A stretch of 64,000 bases of DNA from Lunularia cruciata. Lineage: Eukaryota; Streptophyta; Marchantiopsida; Lunulariales; Lunulariaceae. Shown here one piece after another: positions 1-11,987 of this stretch. A model generated the notes under the pieces. It was given only the letters and a program-made list of their open reading frames with translations, had not been told where the DNA came from and did not search any database. Position 1 is the stretch's first letter, and the number at the start of each line of letters is the position of its first letter. Both the position numbers and the translations under genes were made by a program. Location of the stretch: assembly GCA_948567375.1 (NCBI GenBank), contig OX419756.1, positions 1,059,001-1,123,000 of the forward strand, in the 5' to 3' direction.

Positions 1-881
1 AACCCAAGGAAAAAGTGATAGGAAGTAAGATTACTTTGGGTTTGGGTTTGAAAGCCGATGACAAAGTAGACATCGGATTGGATTAGTAATAGTTTTGAGA
101 TATGAAGAGGCAGATATGAAGGGGTGCATTGTCATTTTGGATCTGCAGGTTAAAAGAGTTGTTGTAGAACGGTATAGTTGTTAGAACTGTTGATTTGTTC
201 ACTACTTAAGAGTGGCATTCGTAGTCAGATGCCATTCAATGCTCATAATTTCTGAGAATAGATAAAGCAAAGTGCTGTGAAGCAGTGCTCGTTGCTTGAG
301 CTTGATTTTGAGTATCAACGTTGTACTTGTGTTTGTGAGTGTTTGGAGAAATTCAAAGTGCAAGTCAATGTGCTTGTTGGATGTTGGATTCCGTAGCCTT
401 GATCTTCATTCTGTGTGTTTGATACTGAGTGAAGTGCAATCAAAGCAATGCCTTGACAGATCTGAGAGGAATTGTAGTGTTGGTGGTATTCTGCATTTGT
501 GAGTGCAGTGCAAAGTTGATGTGAAGCAATTTTGATCGAGGAAGTTGTGCCTTCAGTGGAAGGGTGGAACACAATTCTGAGGCAAAGTCGTTTTGCAGTG
601 AAGTGCCGTTTTTGGGAGAGCCTCAATCATCACAATCAAGATTGTTTGGAAGGATTTGATGGAGTTGTGATTATGGAGTGTTAATTTGTGACAAGACTGC
701 GAGTCAGTGCTTGTTACTCTCTTTTGGGTGTGGTTTCTACCTGAGAGGCTAAAGAAGAACTCAAGAAGAACTACATTGTTACTGTTTGACTTTGTATTTG
801 ACCAATTCCGACTCGTATCTCTGTAGGAACAAACTTTACTTACCCAATTACCGCAAAAGTGATATTTGCCGAGTTATCACA
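1..881 (+). repeat. Family A LTR, copy 1 (downstream part, enters from the left edge)
   Basis: This is the last few codons of the LTR ORF (stop near 86) followed by the roughly 790-base LTR tail. The tail holds a CTTAAGAGTGGC promoter-like segment near 205 and a 68-codon open frame at 296-502 that recurs in other copies. It ends with the family terminus GTTATCACA (other copies GTTGTCACA). At 882 coding sequence of another LTR ORF resumes in the same orientation, so this copy is inserted inside copy 2. Its left end lies outside the window, so I cannot tell a solo LTR from a full element. Broken fossil. Confidence 0.85.
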
Positions 882-2607
882 GTAGAGTCAAGTTATTGAG
901 GACTTGAAGAGAGAAGCAAGGTATCGAGAAGAACTTGTGAAGAAGAGTGACATAGCAAGAGAGAGACAAGTAGCAGAGTACAAAATCTTGAAGCAATAGT
1001 TTGCTAATTCAAGACTACAAATTATCCATGCTATGGCGAGGGTAGTAGAGAAGGAACAAGACCTCAATAGAGTGATGGAGAATTAGAAGAGAAGAAGCAA
1101 CTGTGGCAACGGGAGTTGACAGTGAGATATAGGGAAGAAGAGCGATTACGAGAGTAACTTCGTAATCAAGAGGAGAAGATTGTGCAGAAGGAGAAGGAGA
1201 AAGAAACCGTGAAAGCCGAGTTCGAGGTAGAGTTGGCAATGTATAGGGAAGATTGGCTTGCAGATCGGGAGCGTGAAAGGAAGATGAGATTGGAGCCATT
1301 GAAGGAGATCGTAATCAGGATGAACGCAATGCTGAGTACAGAGGCCAGTGTTTGTATTGAAGAGACAAGGCTGCACGAGTTGAAATTGTTAGTGCAGGAG
1401 ACAAGGAGGAGACATGCAAAGGATACAGACTTGAATGCTCTATTAATAAGTCTCAGAACTTGGGTAGATCGGAAGATATTGGAAGTCAAAGACAATATCA
1501 CGATTAGATTAGATCTAGTGAAGTTAGAGATAGATAAACTTTGGAAAGATGTTAGAGCAAAACCCGAAGTAGATGAAGTAGGAGTGAAGATATCTTCGGA
1601 GTTACCATTGGAGACAATAGAGAAGAGTGGATCAGCAGATAAGGAGTTAGAAAGATTACCCACTAGTGAAATGTCAGATCAAGAAAGAGAATTGTTAGAT
1701 CTGGTAACAGATGTAGGAGTTGTGAAACTCAAGGACAGAGCAGTAAGAAGTACAATTACTTTGGGTTCGGGTTTGAAAGCCAAAGAAGAAGTAGACATCG
1801 GATCGGATTAGTAACCGATTTGAGATTTGAATAGGCAGATATGAAGAGGTGCATTGTCATTTTGGATCTGTAGGTTTGTAGAGGCATTAGGAAGAGGTGC
1901 ATTAGGAAGATAATTGTCGATTGCTTTACTATTTAAGAGTGGCATTCGCAACATCATGTTGTTCAGTGCTCATTATTTCTGAGAATAGATAAAGCAAAGT
2001 GCTATGAAGTAGTGCTTGTCGCTTGAGCTTGATTTTGAGTATCAACTTTGTGATTGTGTTTGTGAGTGTGTGGAGAAATTCAAAGTGCAAGTCAGAGTGC
2101 TTGTTGGATGTTGGATTCCGCAGCCTTGATCTTCATTCTGTATGTGTGATCCTGAGTGAAGTGCAATCGGAGCAATGCCTTGATAGATCTGAGAAGAACT
2201 GTAGTGTTGGTAGTATTTTGCATTTGTGAGTGTAGTGCAAGGTTGATGTGAAGCAATTTCGATCGAGAAAGTTGTACCTTTAGTGGAAGGGTGGAACACA
2301 ATTCTAAGGCAAAGTCATTTTGCAGTGAAGTGCCATTTTTAGGAGAGCTTGAATCATCACAATCAAGATTGTTTGGAAAGAATTGATGGAGTTGTGATTA
2401 AGAAGTGTTAATTTGTGACAAGACTATGAGTCAGTGCTTGTTACTCTCTTTTGGGTGTGGTTTCTACCTGAGAGATTAAAGACACAACCAAGAAGAACTA
2501 CATGTTACTGTTTGACTTTGTAGTTGACCAATTCTGAATAGTATCTCTGCAGGAACAAACTTTCCTAACCTGATTACCGCAAAAGTGATATTTTCCGGGT
2601 TGTCACA
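882..2607 (+). repeat. Family A LTR, copy 2 (downstream part)
   Basis: Coding sequence for the coiled-coil half of the LTR ORF runs from 882 to about 1811, followed by the LTR tail and the terminus GGGTTGTCACA at 2607. A TATA-like TATTTAA lies at 1930-1936, about 120 bases after the ORF end, and the recurrent 68-codon frame is at 2023-2229. Immediately right of 2607 the sequence becomes a minus-strand LTR ORF, so this copy inserted into copy 3 in the opposite orientation; CTCGT at 2608-2612 is the expected target duplication but its partner is outside the window. Broken fossil. Confidence 0.85.
1182..1811 (+). pseudogene. Open segment of the family A LTR ORF (coiled-coil C-terminal third)
   Basis: A 209-codon open stretch, extremely rich in Glu, Lys, Arg and Leu, with motifs such as REDWLADRERERKMRLEPLK and RLHELKLLVQETRRR that recur in every family A LTR here. 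Its heptad-like spacing of Leu/Ile/Val and charged residues predicts a long coiled coil. It ends with the conserved tail KAKEEVDIGSD. This is only the downstream part of an ORF that is about 850 codons long in fuller copies (11988-14568, 20335-22884, 40300-42855). No enzymatic motif or membrane segment is visible. Function unknown; I see no match to a host motor or structural protein beyond generic coiled-coil composition. Confidence 0.7.
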
Positions 2608-3025
2608 CTCGTCCTCCCATGAAGACACTTTGCGCAATTAATTGGCTCTCCTGCAAACCTCTTATGGAAGAACACCGCTTGGTGCTTCATCACATAAGTT
2701 GTTCTCTCTGGCTTCAAGATTACCATTAGAGCACTCACAATCCCTCGCTTGATAGGGTCCTTATAGCTCTCCACTTTGTAGCCATTCTTCATGTGCTTTG
2801 AAGAGAAGACATCCTTCACTTCTTGGGTTTCTTTGGCTACTTCTCCCTTCCCCAAGAACGTGGTACCATGGTCTACGCTTGCTTTTCTCTCGAGTACTAA
2901 CCTCCAATCCGACTCTGTCCATTGAGCCAGATTTCCTCTCTTCCCTTCTTCATCAAGGCCATTGAGACACTTAATCTCAATGATCTTAGTCATGAACCCT
3001 AGAAAGCCAACATTCCAATTCCATG
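2608..3025 (-). repeat. Family A LTR, copy 3, left piece (globular domain of the LTR ORF)
   Basis: Minus-strand coding sequence for the conserved globular domain of the LTR ORF, with motifs WNWNVGFLGFMTKII, KNGYKVESYKDP and HQAVFFHKRFAGE. On its left, LTR copy 2 has inserted. On its right, the 11.9-kb element at 3026-14973 has inserted; the same LTR continues at 14974. The bases CCATG at 3021-3025 are repeated at 14974-14978 as the target duplication of that insertion. Broken fossil. Confidence 0.85.
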
Positions 3026-6000
3026 TGTGACAACCCGGCAAATATCACTTTTGCGGTAATCGGGTAAGTAAAGTTTGTTCTCGCAGAGATACGAGTCAGA
3101 ATTGGTCAAATACAAAGTCAAACAGTAATGATGTAGTTCTTCTCAGTTGCGTCTTTAATCCCTCAGGTAGAAACCACACCTAGAAGAGAGTAACAAGCAC
3201 TGATTTGCAGTCTTGTCACGAAGTAACACTCCTTAATCACAACACCTTCAATTCTTTCCAAATAATCTTGATTGTGATGATTCATGCTCTCCCAAAAATG
3301 GCACTTCACTACGAAATGACTTTGCTTCAGAATTGTGTTCCACCCCTCCACTGAAGGCACAACTTCCTTGATCAAAATTGCTTCACATCAACTTCACGCT
3401 GCACTCACAAATGCAGAATACTACCAACGCTACAATTCCTCTCGGATCTATCAAGGCATTGCTTCGATTGCACTTCACTCAGGATCAAACACACAAAGTA
3501 AAGATCATGGCTACGGAATCCAACATCCAACAAGCATAATGACTTGCAGTTTGAATTTCTCCACACACTCACAATTATAGACACAACATTGATACTTAGA
3601 ATCAAGCTCAAGTGACAAGCACTACTTCACAATACTTTGCTTCATCAATTCTTAGAAATAATGAGCACTAAATAACATAAGACTGTGAATGCCACTCTTA
3701 AATAGTGAAGCAAACTACAATTATCTTCCTAATGTACCGCTTCCTAACAACTCTACAAACTTACAGATCCAAAATGACAATGTATCTCTTCATATCTGCC
3801 TCTTCAAATCTCAATTTTGTTACTAATCCAATCCGATGTCTACTTCTTCTTTGGCTTTCAAACCCAAACCCGAAGTAACTTTGCTTCCTACTACTCTATC
3901 CTTGGGTTTCACAACTCCTAATTCCTCTACCAAATCTAATAGTTCTCTTTCCTAATCTAAAATTTCACTATTAGGTAATCTATCTAACTCCTTATCTCCC
4001 AACCCACTCTCCTCTAATGTCTCCAATGGTAACTCCAAAGACATCTGCACTCCGACTTCATCTACTTTGGGTTTTGCTTTGACATCCTTCTAAAGTTTAT
4101 CTTTCTCTAATTTCACTAAGGCTAATCTAATGGTGATATTGTCTCCTACTTCCAATATCTTCCTATCTACATGAGTTCTTAGACTGATCAACAAAGCATT
4201 CAAGTCTTTGTCCTTTGCATGTCTCCTCCTCGTCTCCTATACCAACAAATCCAACTTGTGCAGCCTCGTCTCTTTGATATGCACAATGGCCTCTGTACTC
4301 AGCATTGCATTCATCCTGATTACAATCTCTTTTAATGGCTCCAATCTCATTTTCCTCTCCCGTTCTCGATTTGCAAGCCAATCTTCTCGGTACATTGCCA
4401 ATTCTGCTTCAAACTCTACTTTCACAGCCTCCTTCTCCTTCTCTTTTTGCACAATCTTCTCCTCTTGATTGCGAAGTAACTCTCTCAACCTCTCTTCTTC
4501 TCTATACCGCACTATCAACTCTCATTACCAAAGTTGCTTCTTCTTTTCTACACTCTCCATCACCCTATCGAGCTCTTGCTCTTTCTTGGCTACTCTTGCC
4601 ATAGCATGGATAATCTCTAATCTCAAATCAGCAAATTGCTGCTTCAAGATTTCATACTCAGCTACTTGTCTTTCCCTTGCTATGTCACTCCATTCTATGA
4701 GTTACTCTTGATTTCTTGCTTCTCTCTTCAAGTTCTCAATCACTTGATTCTATACTACTGCATCTACTCATAGTACTTCCTTTTCCTCCTCACCTCGGAT
4801 TATACTCTTCTTCAATTCGGAGTTCTATTCTTCTAATCGGGCTAACACTTGCGACATAGTCTTCACCTCTAGACGCTTTGACTGTATCTCCTTCTTCCTA
4901 TCTTCTAACTTCACCAATAAGGGACACACAACCTCCAGCAGGTACTCCACTCCTTCACTTGTGGCTACTTTGACTTGCGGAGTGATCTCCTTCTTCACCT
5001 CTTCTTCTTTCAATACTTGCCTTCTAAGCTGTAGCCGCCGTATAGGAATGAATGCTTCACTTCCAAAACTTGCATTCTCCTCTTCTCTTACCTTGCTTGG
5101 CCCTGCTTCACACTTTGCCTTTCACCTGGAACAAACTCCTTGTTGAATGGTAACTTTTCTCTCTTCCTGCTCTGGCACTTTCTCTGCTAGCTTCAAGTTA
5201 CCTTTCTCCTCTATCTCCATCCTGGCTTCTTCTTCCTCGGGTACCAATGTCATCTCTCCTCCATTGTTGCTATCACTACTTGTGTCTCCACTTTGCAGTG
5301 TGAGCTTGGATTCTTCTTCTCTTTCTGAGTCTTCACACTTGCACTTGGCTTTGCCCTCCAATTCTTCCTCCAACAATGCGATTACCACCATACCTTTCCT
5401 CGGGTTTACCCTTCTAGTCTTCCAAGGTCTTATTTTTTCAACATCTTCTCCTTCTCCTTGTCGACTCCTCTTCTTTGACTTCAGAGTACTCACGTCCAAC
5501 TGCACACTCTTCCCCATTTGCGCATAGTACTCATCACTACTCTTGATCTGAAGAATGTACTGTTGTTCCTCTATGTCAACCTCCTTTCTTAAGTCGGGAT
5601 GGAAATGCAACACCATTCTGTTGCGCTCTACCGCATTGAGCAAGTTCAGCCCCAGATAAAAATGTGCTGCAAATTGCACAATGTAATGTGGAGGTGATTT
5701 ATCCCACAAATTCCACACCATCTGTCTTGTTCGCCCATGAAAGCACTTTGCCCAATTAATCGGCTCTCCTGCAAACATCTTATGGAAGAACACCGCTTGG
5801 TGCTTCATCACATAATTCATTCTCTCTAGCTTCAAGATTGCCATTAGAGCACTCACAATCCCTTGCTTGACCAGATCCTTGTAACTCTCTACTTTGTATC
5901 CATTCTTTGTGCGCTTCAAAGAGAAAGCATCTCTCACCTCCTAGGTTTCTTCTGCTACTTCTCCCTTCCCCAAGAATGTGGCACCCTGCTCCGTGCCTAC

Positions 6001-6234
6001 TTCTCTTCCAAGTATTAACCTCCAATCCAAATCCATCTAACGAGCCGGATTACCTCTCTTCCCCTCTTCCTTGGGCCATCGAGACATCTACTCTGGATTA
6101 TCTCAGTCATGAACCCTGGAAAGCTCACATTCTAGTTCCATGCCAAGAATGTGATTTGAAGTTTGCTCAAGACTTTAATTCTTGCAATCACATATAGCCT
6201 CTGAATTGCGTGATTTCTCACTGCCAATTTGGAG
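3026..6234 (-). repeat. 3' LTR of the minus-strand family A element
   Basis: Begins on the plus strand with TGTGACAACCCGGCAAAT, the reverse complement of the family's terminus. Next come the LTR tail (with the recurrent 68-codon frame at 3405-3611 on the minus strand) and then the LTR ORF. It pairs with the LTR at 11190-14973. The boundary toward pol, near 6234, is approximate: the N-terminal LTR-ORF motif FAVRNHAI-type sequence lies next to pol sequence there. Confidence 0.8.
3823..6234 (-). pseudogene. LTR ORF in the 3' LTR (globular domain plus coiled coil)
   Basis: Minus-strand fossil of the LTR-encoded protein. The best open segment (5122-5937) shows the C-terminal part of the globular domain (HQAVFFHKMFAGEPINWAKC, PPHYIVQFAAHFYLGLNLL, HFHPDLRKEVD). 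A basic stretch (KSKKRSRQ, KTRRVNPRKG) follows, then a very acidic hinge rich in Glu, Ser and Asp. The downstream half (about 4830-3823) encodes the coiled coil (RYREEERLRELLRNQEEK and similar). The charged hinge between two conserved parts suggests a two-domain protein. Function unknown. Broken in several places. Confidence 0.75.
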
Positions 6235-8165
6235 TTTTGTCTTTGCCCATCTTGAATAAAATGTTGTGTTTTAGCTGATACGGCCCCATTTTCCTAAGAA
6301 AGACTGCCCTCTGCTCCAGGTCCAGCCCTTCAGGACAATGGAGAGTATACAAATAATGATATTTTGCTGCATACCTTGTACTTTGCATTGTTGTTAATTG
6401 ATATAACTCCTCATCAAGGAACCGATTGTCAATTTCCCACTCTTGGTCTTGAGTTTCTAACCTAGATAGGAAGTCCGCATTCGAATGCAAAGATCTCTTG
6501 TAACAACAAGATCCATCTTGCAATTTGCCCGGGAAAATCTGCCATCTTGACCAAATGTTGCAATGCGTAATGGTCAACATAGGAAACAAACTCGTATCCT
6601 AGCAGGTAGTGGCAAAATTTCTTGCAGGCATACACCATTCTAAGTGCTTCTCTTTCAATCATGGAATAGTTCTTTTCAAAAGCTGAAAGTTGTTGGCTGG
6701 CATAATACACCGGGTAGTCCTTCTTCTTCTTGTCCTTTTGACTTAAGACAACGCCGATGGCCATGGACAAAGTGTCCACATATACATGAAAAGGGAAATC
6801 CCAATTTGGGGCCCTCATACCTGGTGCTTCAACCAGTTTCTTCTTCAACACTTGGAAAGCTTCTTCTTGATTTGCTTCCCATAGGTAGTCTTTGGATTTC
6901 TTCAGAAGCTTTGTAAGGGGTGCAACAAGCACGGCATAGTTTGACACAAAGCGTCTGTAGTATCCGACATCTCCCAAGAAGGCTCTTAGCTCCCGGATGT
7001 TCTTTGGGGATTCCAAAGCTGTAATTACTTTAACCTTCTCAACATCGACTTCTATACCTTGGCTTGACACCCGATGCCCCTGAAGAATTCCCACCTTCAT
7101 TGCAAAGAAGCATTTCTCCAAGTGTAATGACAAACCGGCAAAACGACACCTTTCGAAAGTTTAGCAAAGGTAATCCAAATGTACATCTCTTTGGCGAAAC
7201 ACACAAAAATCATCAATCAACACTTCCACAATTTTACGCAGGAAATCCTTGAAGATTGAATTCATCATCCGCTGGAAAGTAGCTGGAGCATTACACAACC
7301 CAAAGGGCATTTGATTGTAAGCAAAAGTGCCCCAATCGGTCGTGAATGTGGTTTTATCCTTGTCTTGTTCTCAGATGGATACTTGATTGTACCCTGAGAA
7401 TCCATCAAGAAAACTATAACAAGGGTGACCAGCTACTTGGTCTAGAATTGTATTGGTCAAAGGCAAGGAATGATGATCCTCCCTTGTGATTGCATTCAAC
7501 TTACGGAAGTCTTGGCACATTTGGATCTTCCATGTTTTCTTCTTTGGGACATTGACAATGGGGGAGACCCACTCACTGCTTAAGATAGGGAAGATGATTC
7601 CGGCCTCTAAGTACTTGTCAATTTCATCTTTCACCAGAAAGGAGTACTTTGGGTTCAGACGGTATTGTCTCTGCCAAACCGGAACTGCACCTTCAACCAA
7701 ATCAATCCGGTGTTCTCCAAATTCTCATGGAATACCCGGCATTTGATCAATAGACCAGGCAAATATATCTTGGAATTCTATAAATAGGGCTGTGTACCCT
7801 ACCAACTCCTCCAAAGCAATTGTCTTTGAAATTTTTAAAATTTTCCCGTCAGTCAAAACAACATCTTGACAGTCATCGGGGTTGATGACTCCTTCAATGA
7901 GGCTTACTCGGCTTAACCCGAGGTGAGCTGCCATCAAACCCCCTTCCTCCAAGTCAGGTTCACCCAAGGCAAGGTCATATGGATCTTCATCTTTGACATC
8001 CACCTCGTAGCATTCCAAGTAATTGACTTGGACTTTGTCTTCGGATTTGTCTGAGGACAAAGACAATGAGTCTTTGGATTTGTCCTCATCTTTTGACGAA
8101 CTAGTTTCCCTGAGATGGGGAACCTTTGTCCAACTCACATTCACCAGCTTCTGGTCTTCGGACAA
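6218..8165 (-). pseudogene. Family A pol fossil: connection, reverse transcriptase and RNase H
   Basis: Minus-strand pol. 7725-8165 encodes an acidic connector with FQDIFAWSIDQMPGIP just before RT. 7371-7700 gives the N-terminal RT with EWVSPIVNVPKKK, CQDFRKLNAITREDHH and FLDGFSGYNQVSI. 6462-7133 gives the RT thumb (LEKCFFAMKVGILQGHRVSS, RELRAFLGDVGYYRRFV) and RNase H (VYYASQQLSAFEKNYS, KFCHYLLGYEFV). 6218-6589 has the region after RNase H (HNILFKMGKDK). These motifs place the element in the Ty3/Gypsy Athila/Tat group. Broken. Confidence 0.85.
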
Positions 8166-8305
8166 GATGTCCTTCTACCATAGCTTCTACTGGTGCCAAT
8201 CCACCACAACTTGGGCACTTTACAACCAGGGTCTTTCGATCAACAGAGGGTAACCAGTCTTGGTCATTGGTCGCAACACAATGTAGTTCAACTTGAAGGC
8301 ACCCC

Positions 8306-8566
8306 TCAAATGATTGTGGTAATGTTTGACAACATGCCCAAGGGCCGTCTCCTGGTTTGGTCTGCAAATTTCAAGACTCGAGGTGTTGGCTCAAACGCAT
8401 GATACCCCAGTTGATTTGCAATATCTTCGGTCATGACATTCACACCGGAACCTGAATCAATGGGTGTAGATGTGATCATGCACCCTGCAATCTTTGCGTC
8501 AACCTCAAGAGATCCCAAATCTTCTTGCTCAATATGATATATAGCGGGCGTGTCTTTCTTTGACAT
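8306..8566 (-). pseudogene. Family A retropepsin-type protease fossil
   Basis: An 86-codon open stretch with IDSGSGVNVMTEDIANQLGY, the D-S-G active-site motif of an aspartic protease, preceded by the lead-in IYHIEQEDLGSLEVD. It lies between gag and RT, the usual gag-pro-pol order. The same motif set recurs in the plus-strand element near 45780. Its role would be cleavage of the gag-pol polyprotein. Fossil; part of a broken element. Confidence 0.8.
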
Positions 8567-8857
8567 TGACCTTACTTTCTTGAGGGCCGAATTCAGCTGC
8601 CTCTTGTACAGCTTGCTGTCTTCCTACAATTGCTTAAATGTAATGTTGGCATTTGTGGCTGCCAAATCCGCTACAATGTTGTATTGGGGTACTCCTCCTA
8701 ATTTGACCGTCTTTGGCTTTGACTTCGGGTTTGAAGTATCTCCATGTTTGATTTTGACTTTGGGATGCTTCAGAATGGTGACTGGATTGCTAGTGGTCTT
8801 GACCCGAGGTTCCTTCGGTTGGCTCACCTCGGCTTGGATCAGGCCCTTTACTTCGGA

Positions 8858-11101
8858 TCAGATGTCCGCCAGAAAAACTGGAGGCTTCATCTTCGTCTCC
8901 TCCTCCAAACTCATTTCCCAAGTTCTGAGTATTGCTTCCTTTAGTTCTTTCTGCAAGGCTTTAGCTCTAGCTTTAGCAAGGATGTTTTCCTCCTTGGTAG
9001 AGAGAATTGCCTTTGGGCGTAGTCTCTTTGCCTTTCTAGAAGACGATGAGGTCGTACGCAGCTCTTTGGGGTCATGCTTCTTCTTACTTGCACGTGTCTC
9101 AACCTTCAAAATTTCAAGGTCTGGCCATTCTCCTTCCAAGGCCGGACTCCCTTCTTGAGGTCTCTCCTCCTCAAGTGTTATACAATTTACAATGGTATCA
9201 CCCTTTGCCTAAAGCGCTGCATGCTCAACAGGGTCTGTACATATTTAACAAGCGGCTTCAGGTTTGGTGGGTGAGGGCATTGGTTGCCCATATGACTCGA
9301 TCCTTTACAATTTCCGCATAGGAGAACGTACCCGATTTTCCTTCTTGGCTCCGGACAGTTTGGAGACCAATGTCCCATGGAGCCACAATTGTAACGTGCC
9401 CCGAGTGCAACATTCTGAGGTCTATTTGGTTGCTCATTGGTTGTCTTTGTGGAGGAGCATTGGGATTATACTCCCTTGGTCCATACCTTGGACCTTGATA
9501 CGATGTGCTTGCTTGAGGATGAATCTCTTGGGTTTGGTACACCGCCTCTTCTTCCTCTTCCTAGTTCCATCTCGGAACCCAATCAATCTGCTGCACCGAG
9601 AATGCATTACAAGTATTGCATTCCGTGTCTGCATGGCCTGACTTGCCACATGCGGTGCACCATACATTGGATCTGCCAAATGCTGGGGCCTTCCTTTTGT
9701 CCTTAGCCCCAATCATCTGCATCTTAAAATCCAAAAACTCCTTGATGAGGGCGTTTAGCTTAGTATCCACCTTATGTACACCCTTTGCTGGAGGAGTCAC
9801 TAGTTTCTTACCCCTACGTATTTGCACTTGCCTTGGCTTTGATTCTTCTTTGCATTCCAAAGAAGAGCTTGAAGACATGGAGGATTCCTCCAAAGAAGGG
9901 GATGTTCTACAAGAAGCTCTCCTTCTCGGCTTCTTGCCTTTCTTCTCTTGGTTTCTTTGATTGCCGGCAAAATGAGAGTGAGCCGCCTGGTAGCAAGCAA
10001 CATGTTTGAGTACCTTGTCAAGGGAAGTTACATTCCTCTCCCTTGCAAAGATCCAAATCTTTGGTGAAAGTCCTCCCAGGAACCAAGTAATGGCTTGGGC
10101 ATTGGAGTAACCCACCACACTCAATTGCTTCGAGATGCGGTTCAAGAGTGTCATGAATTGCTCAGAGTAGTCTCTCAACTTCTCCTTCTTGCCTCGGTCT
10201 TAATCGTTGAGTGCCGCAAAGACACTCGTGTCATAATCAACTTCCCGGAATTGTTTCAGGAAATTGTTTTGCAAGTCCGCCCAGTCCGCCAATACAAATC
10301 CCTTTTGAGTTACATAGGTGTACCAGCTCCAAGCTTTCTTTTGGAGCAAACTTGGGAAAATTCACAATCGATCTGCCGAGTCATGCTCTTGTAAGCAAAG
10401 GAGTTGACTTTGAATTCTTTGATGAATTCATTGGGGTATTCATCTTGTTCTGTTCCCTTGTACTTTGGATAGGCGTGTCGGGTGACAGGCAGCAAAGTCA
10501 TCATTTGATTTGATGGGATTGGCTGGGGTAAGTTTGAACTTGACAAAACGGAAGAACTGGTTGGAATTGACACCGTGTTGACAGCCCAAGGGTTCCAATT
10601 TATCAAATTCAAGGTAGGGTCTTCTTCAACAATTTCTTCTCTAAGGGTATCGACTTCAACCCGTTTGGAAGAATTAAGCTCAACACCTTTGATGTGTACT
10701 TCAAAATTCCTTCAGGACAACTGAGGAATTGTTTGAAGAAGATGTTGACACTCTTCTCCCGTCAGTGTCCGTGCTATCTTTTCTCAAACAAAGTTCTTTA
10801 AAGATATGACTTCCTTTACAGCTCTAGGGGAAGTCGGTGTTCTGGGCCGTAATGCATATGTCTAGCTAATCGAGTCTTTCTTCTTGGAAGAGGAGGATGC
10901 AAAGTAGCCTTGCCAACCGCCTTTGCGTTTCTTTTGGTCAAGTTCTCGCAAGGCTTCTTGCACTTCTTGAAGGAGTTGAAAGTCCAATGCCTCTTGTTTG
11001 GTTTCGTCAAAAGTGGCTTGGATCTTCAAATGTTTGTCTTCTTCACGATGCAATGCTCGTCTTTGAACTCTCTCTTCCCATTGTTCTCTTGATGCAGACA
11101 T
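8858..11101 (-). pseudogene. Family A gag fossil with multiple zinc knuckles
   Basis: Minus-strand gag in several open segments. 10862-11101 has the N-terminal charged helix region (REQWEERVQRRALHREEDK). 10310-10612 has a Pro/Ser linker and the start of the capsid-like domain (HAYPKYKGTEQDEYPNEFIK). 9561-10178 has the retrotransposon gag region (MRDYSEQFMTLLNRISKQ) and a CCHC knuckle (CTACGKSGHADTEC). 9187-9542 has two further knuckle-like motifs (GHWSPNCPEPRR; CGNCKGSSHMGNQC). 8858-9139 is a Lys/Glu-rich region before the protease. Three knuckles in tandem, separated by long linkers, are more than the usual one or two. Broken. Confidence 0.8.
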
Positions 11102-11162
11102 TCATATTGTTTTGATACCTAGTTTTGAATTTGGCTTTGTATTCTTCCACTTCAGAGATTTG

Positions 11163-11181
11163 TATCCCTGGCAGCGGTGCC
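11163..11181 (-). other. Primer binding site of the minus-strand family A element
   Basis: Read on the minus strand this is TGGCACCGCTGCCAGGGAT, seven bases inside the 5' LTR end at 11190. It resembles the TGGCGCCGTTGCCGGGGA-type site seen in Athila/Tat elements, usually assigned to tRNA-Asp. The equivalent site of the plus-strand element is at 43057-43075. Its position confirms which LTR is the 5' one. Confidence 0.8.
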
Positions 11182-11987
11182 AAAAATCATCTGACAACTT
11201 GGCAAATATCACTTTTGCGGTAATTGGGTAAGTAAAGTTTGTTCTTGCAGAGATACGCGTCAAAATTGGTCAAATATGAAGTCAAATATGTAACAATGTA
11301 GTTCTTCTTGGTTGCGTCTATAATCTCTTAGGTAGAAACCACACCCAGAAGAGAGTAACAAGCATTGATTTGCAGTCTTTTCATGAAGTAACACTCCTTT
11401 ATCACAACACCTTCAATTCTTTCCAAACAATCTTGATTGTGATGATTCAGGCTCTCCCAAAAACAACACTTCACTACAAAATGACTTTGCATTAGAATTG
11501 TGTTCCACCCCTCCACTGAAGGTACAACTTCCTCAATTGAAATTGCTTCACATCAACTTTGCACTACACTCACAAATGCAGAATACTACCAACACTACAA
11601 TTCCTCTCAGATCTATCAAGGCATTGCTTCAATTGCACTTCACTCAAGATCAAACACACAAAGCAAAGATCAAGGTTATGGAGTCCAACATCCAACAAGC
11701 ATAATGACTTGCACTTCAAATTTCTCCACACACATACAATTACAAACACAACGTTGATACTCAAAATCAATCTCAAGCAACGAGCACTGCTTCACAGTAC
11801 TTCGCATTATCTATTCTTAGAAATAATGAGCACTAAACAACATAAGACTGCAAATTCCACTCTTAAATAGTGAAGCAAATGATAGTTATCTTCCAAATGT
11901 ACCGCTTCCTAACAACTCTACAAACCTGTAGATCCGAAATGACAATGCACCTCTTCACATTTGCCTCTTCAAATCTCAATTTTGTTA

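Noticed and set aside
2042-2299. Open frames opposite the LTR-tail frame (MFHPSTEGTTSS-type, about 85 codons), seen in several LTR tails on the antisense strand
   Set aside because: They mirror the LTR tail in every copy, have varying length and no domain. They are best explained as antisense shadows of a conserved repeat.
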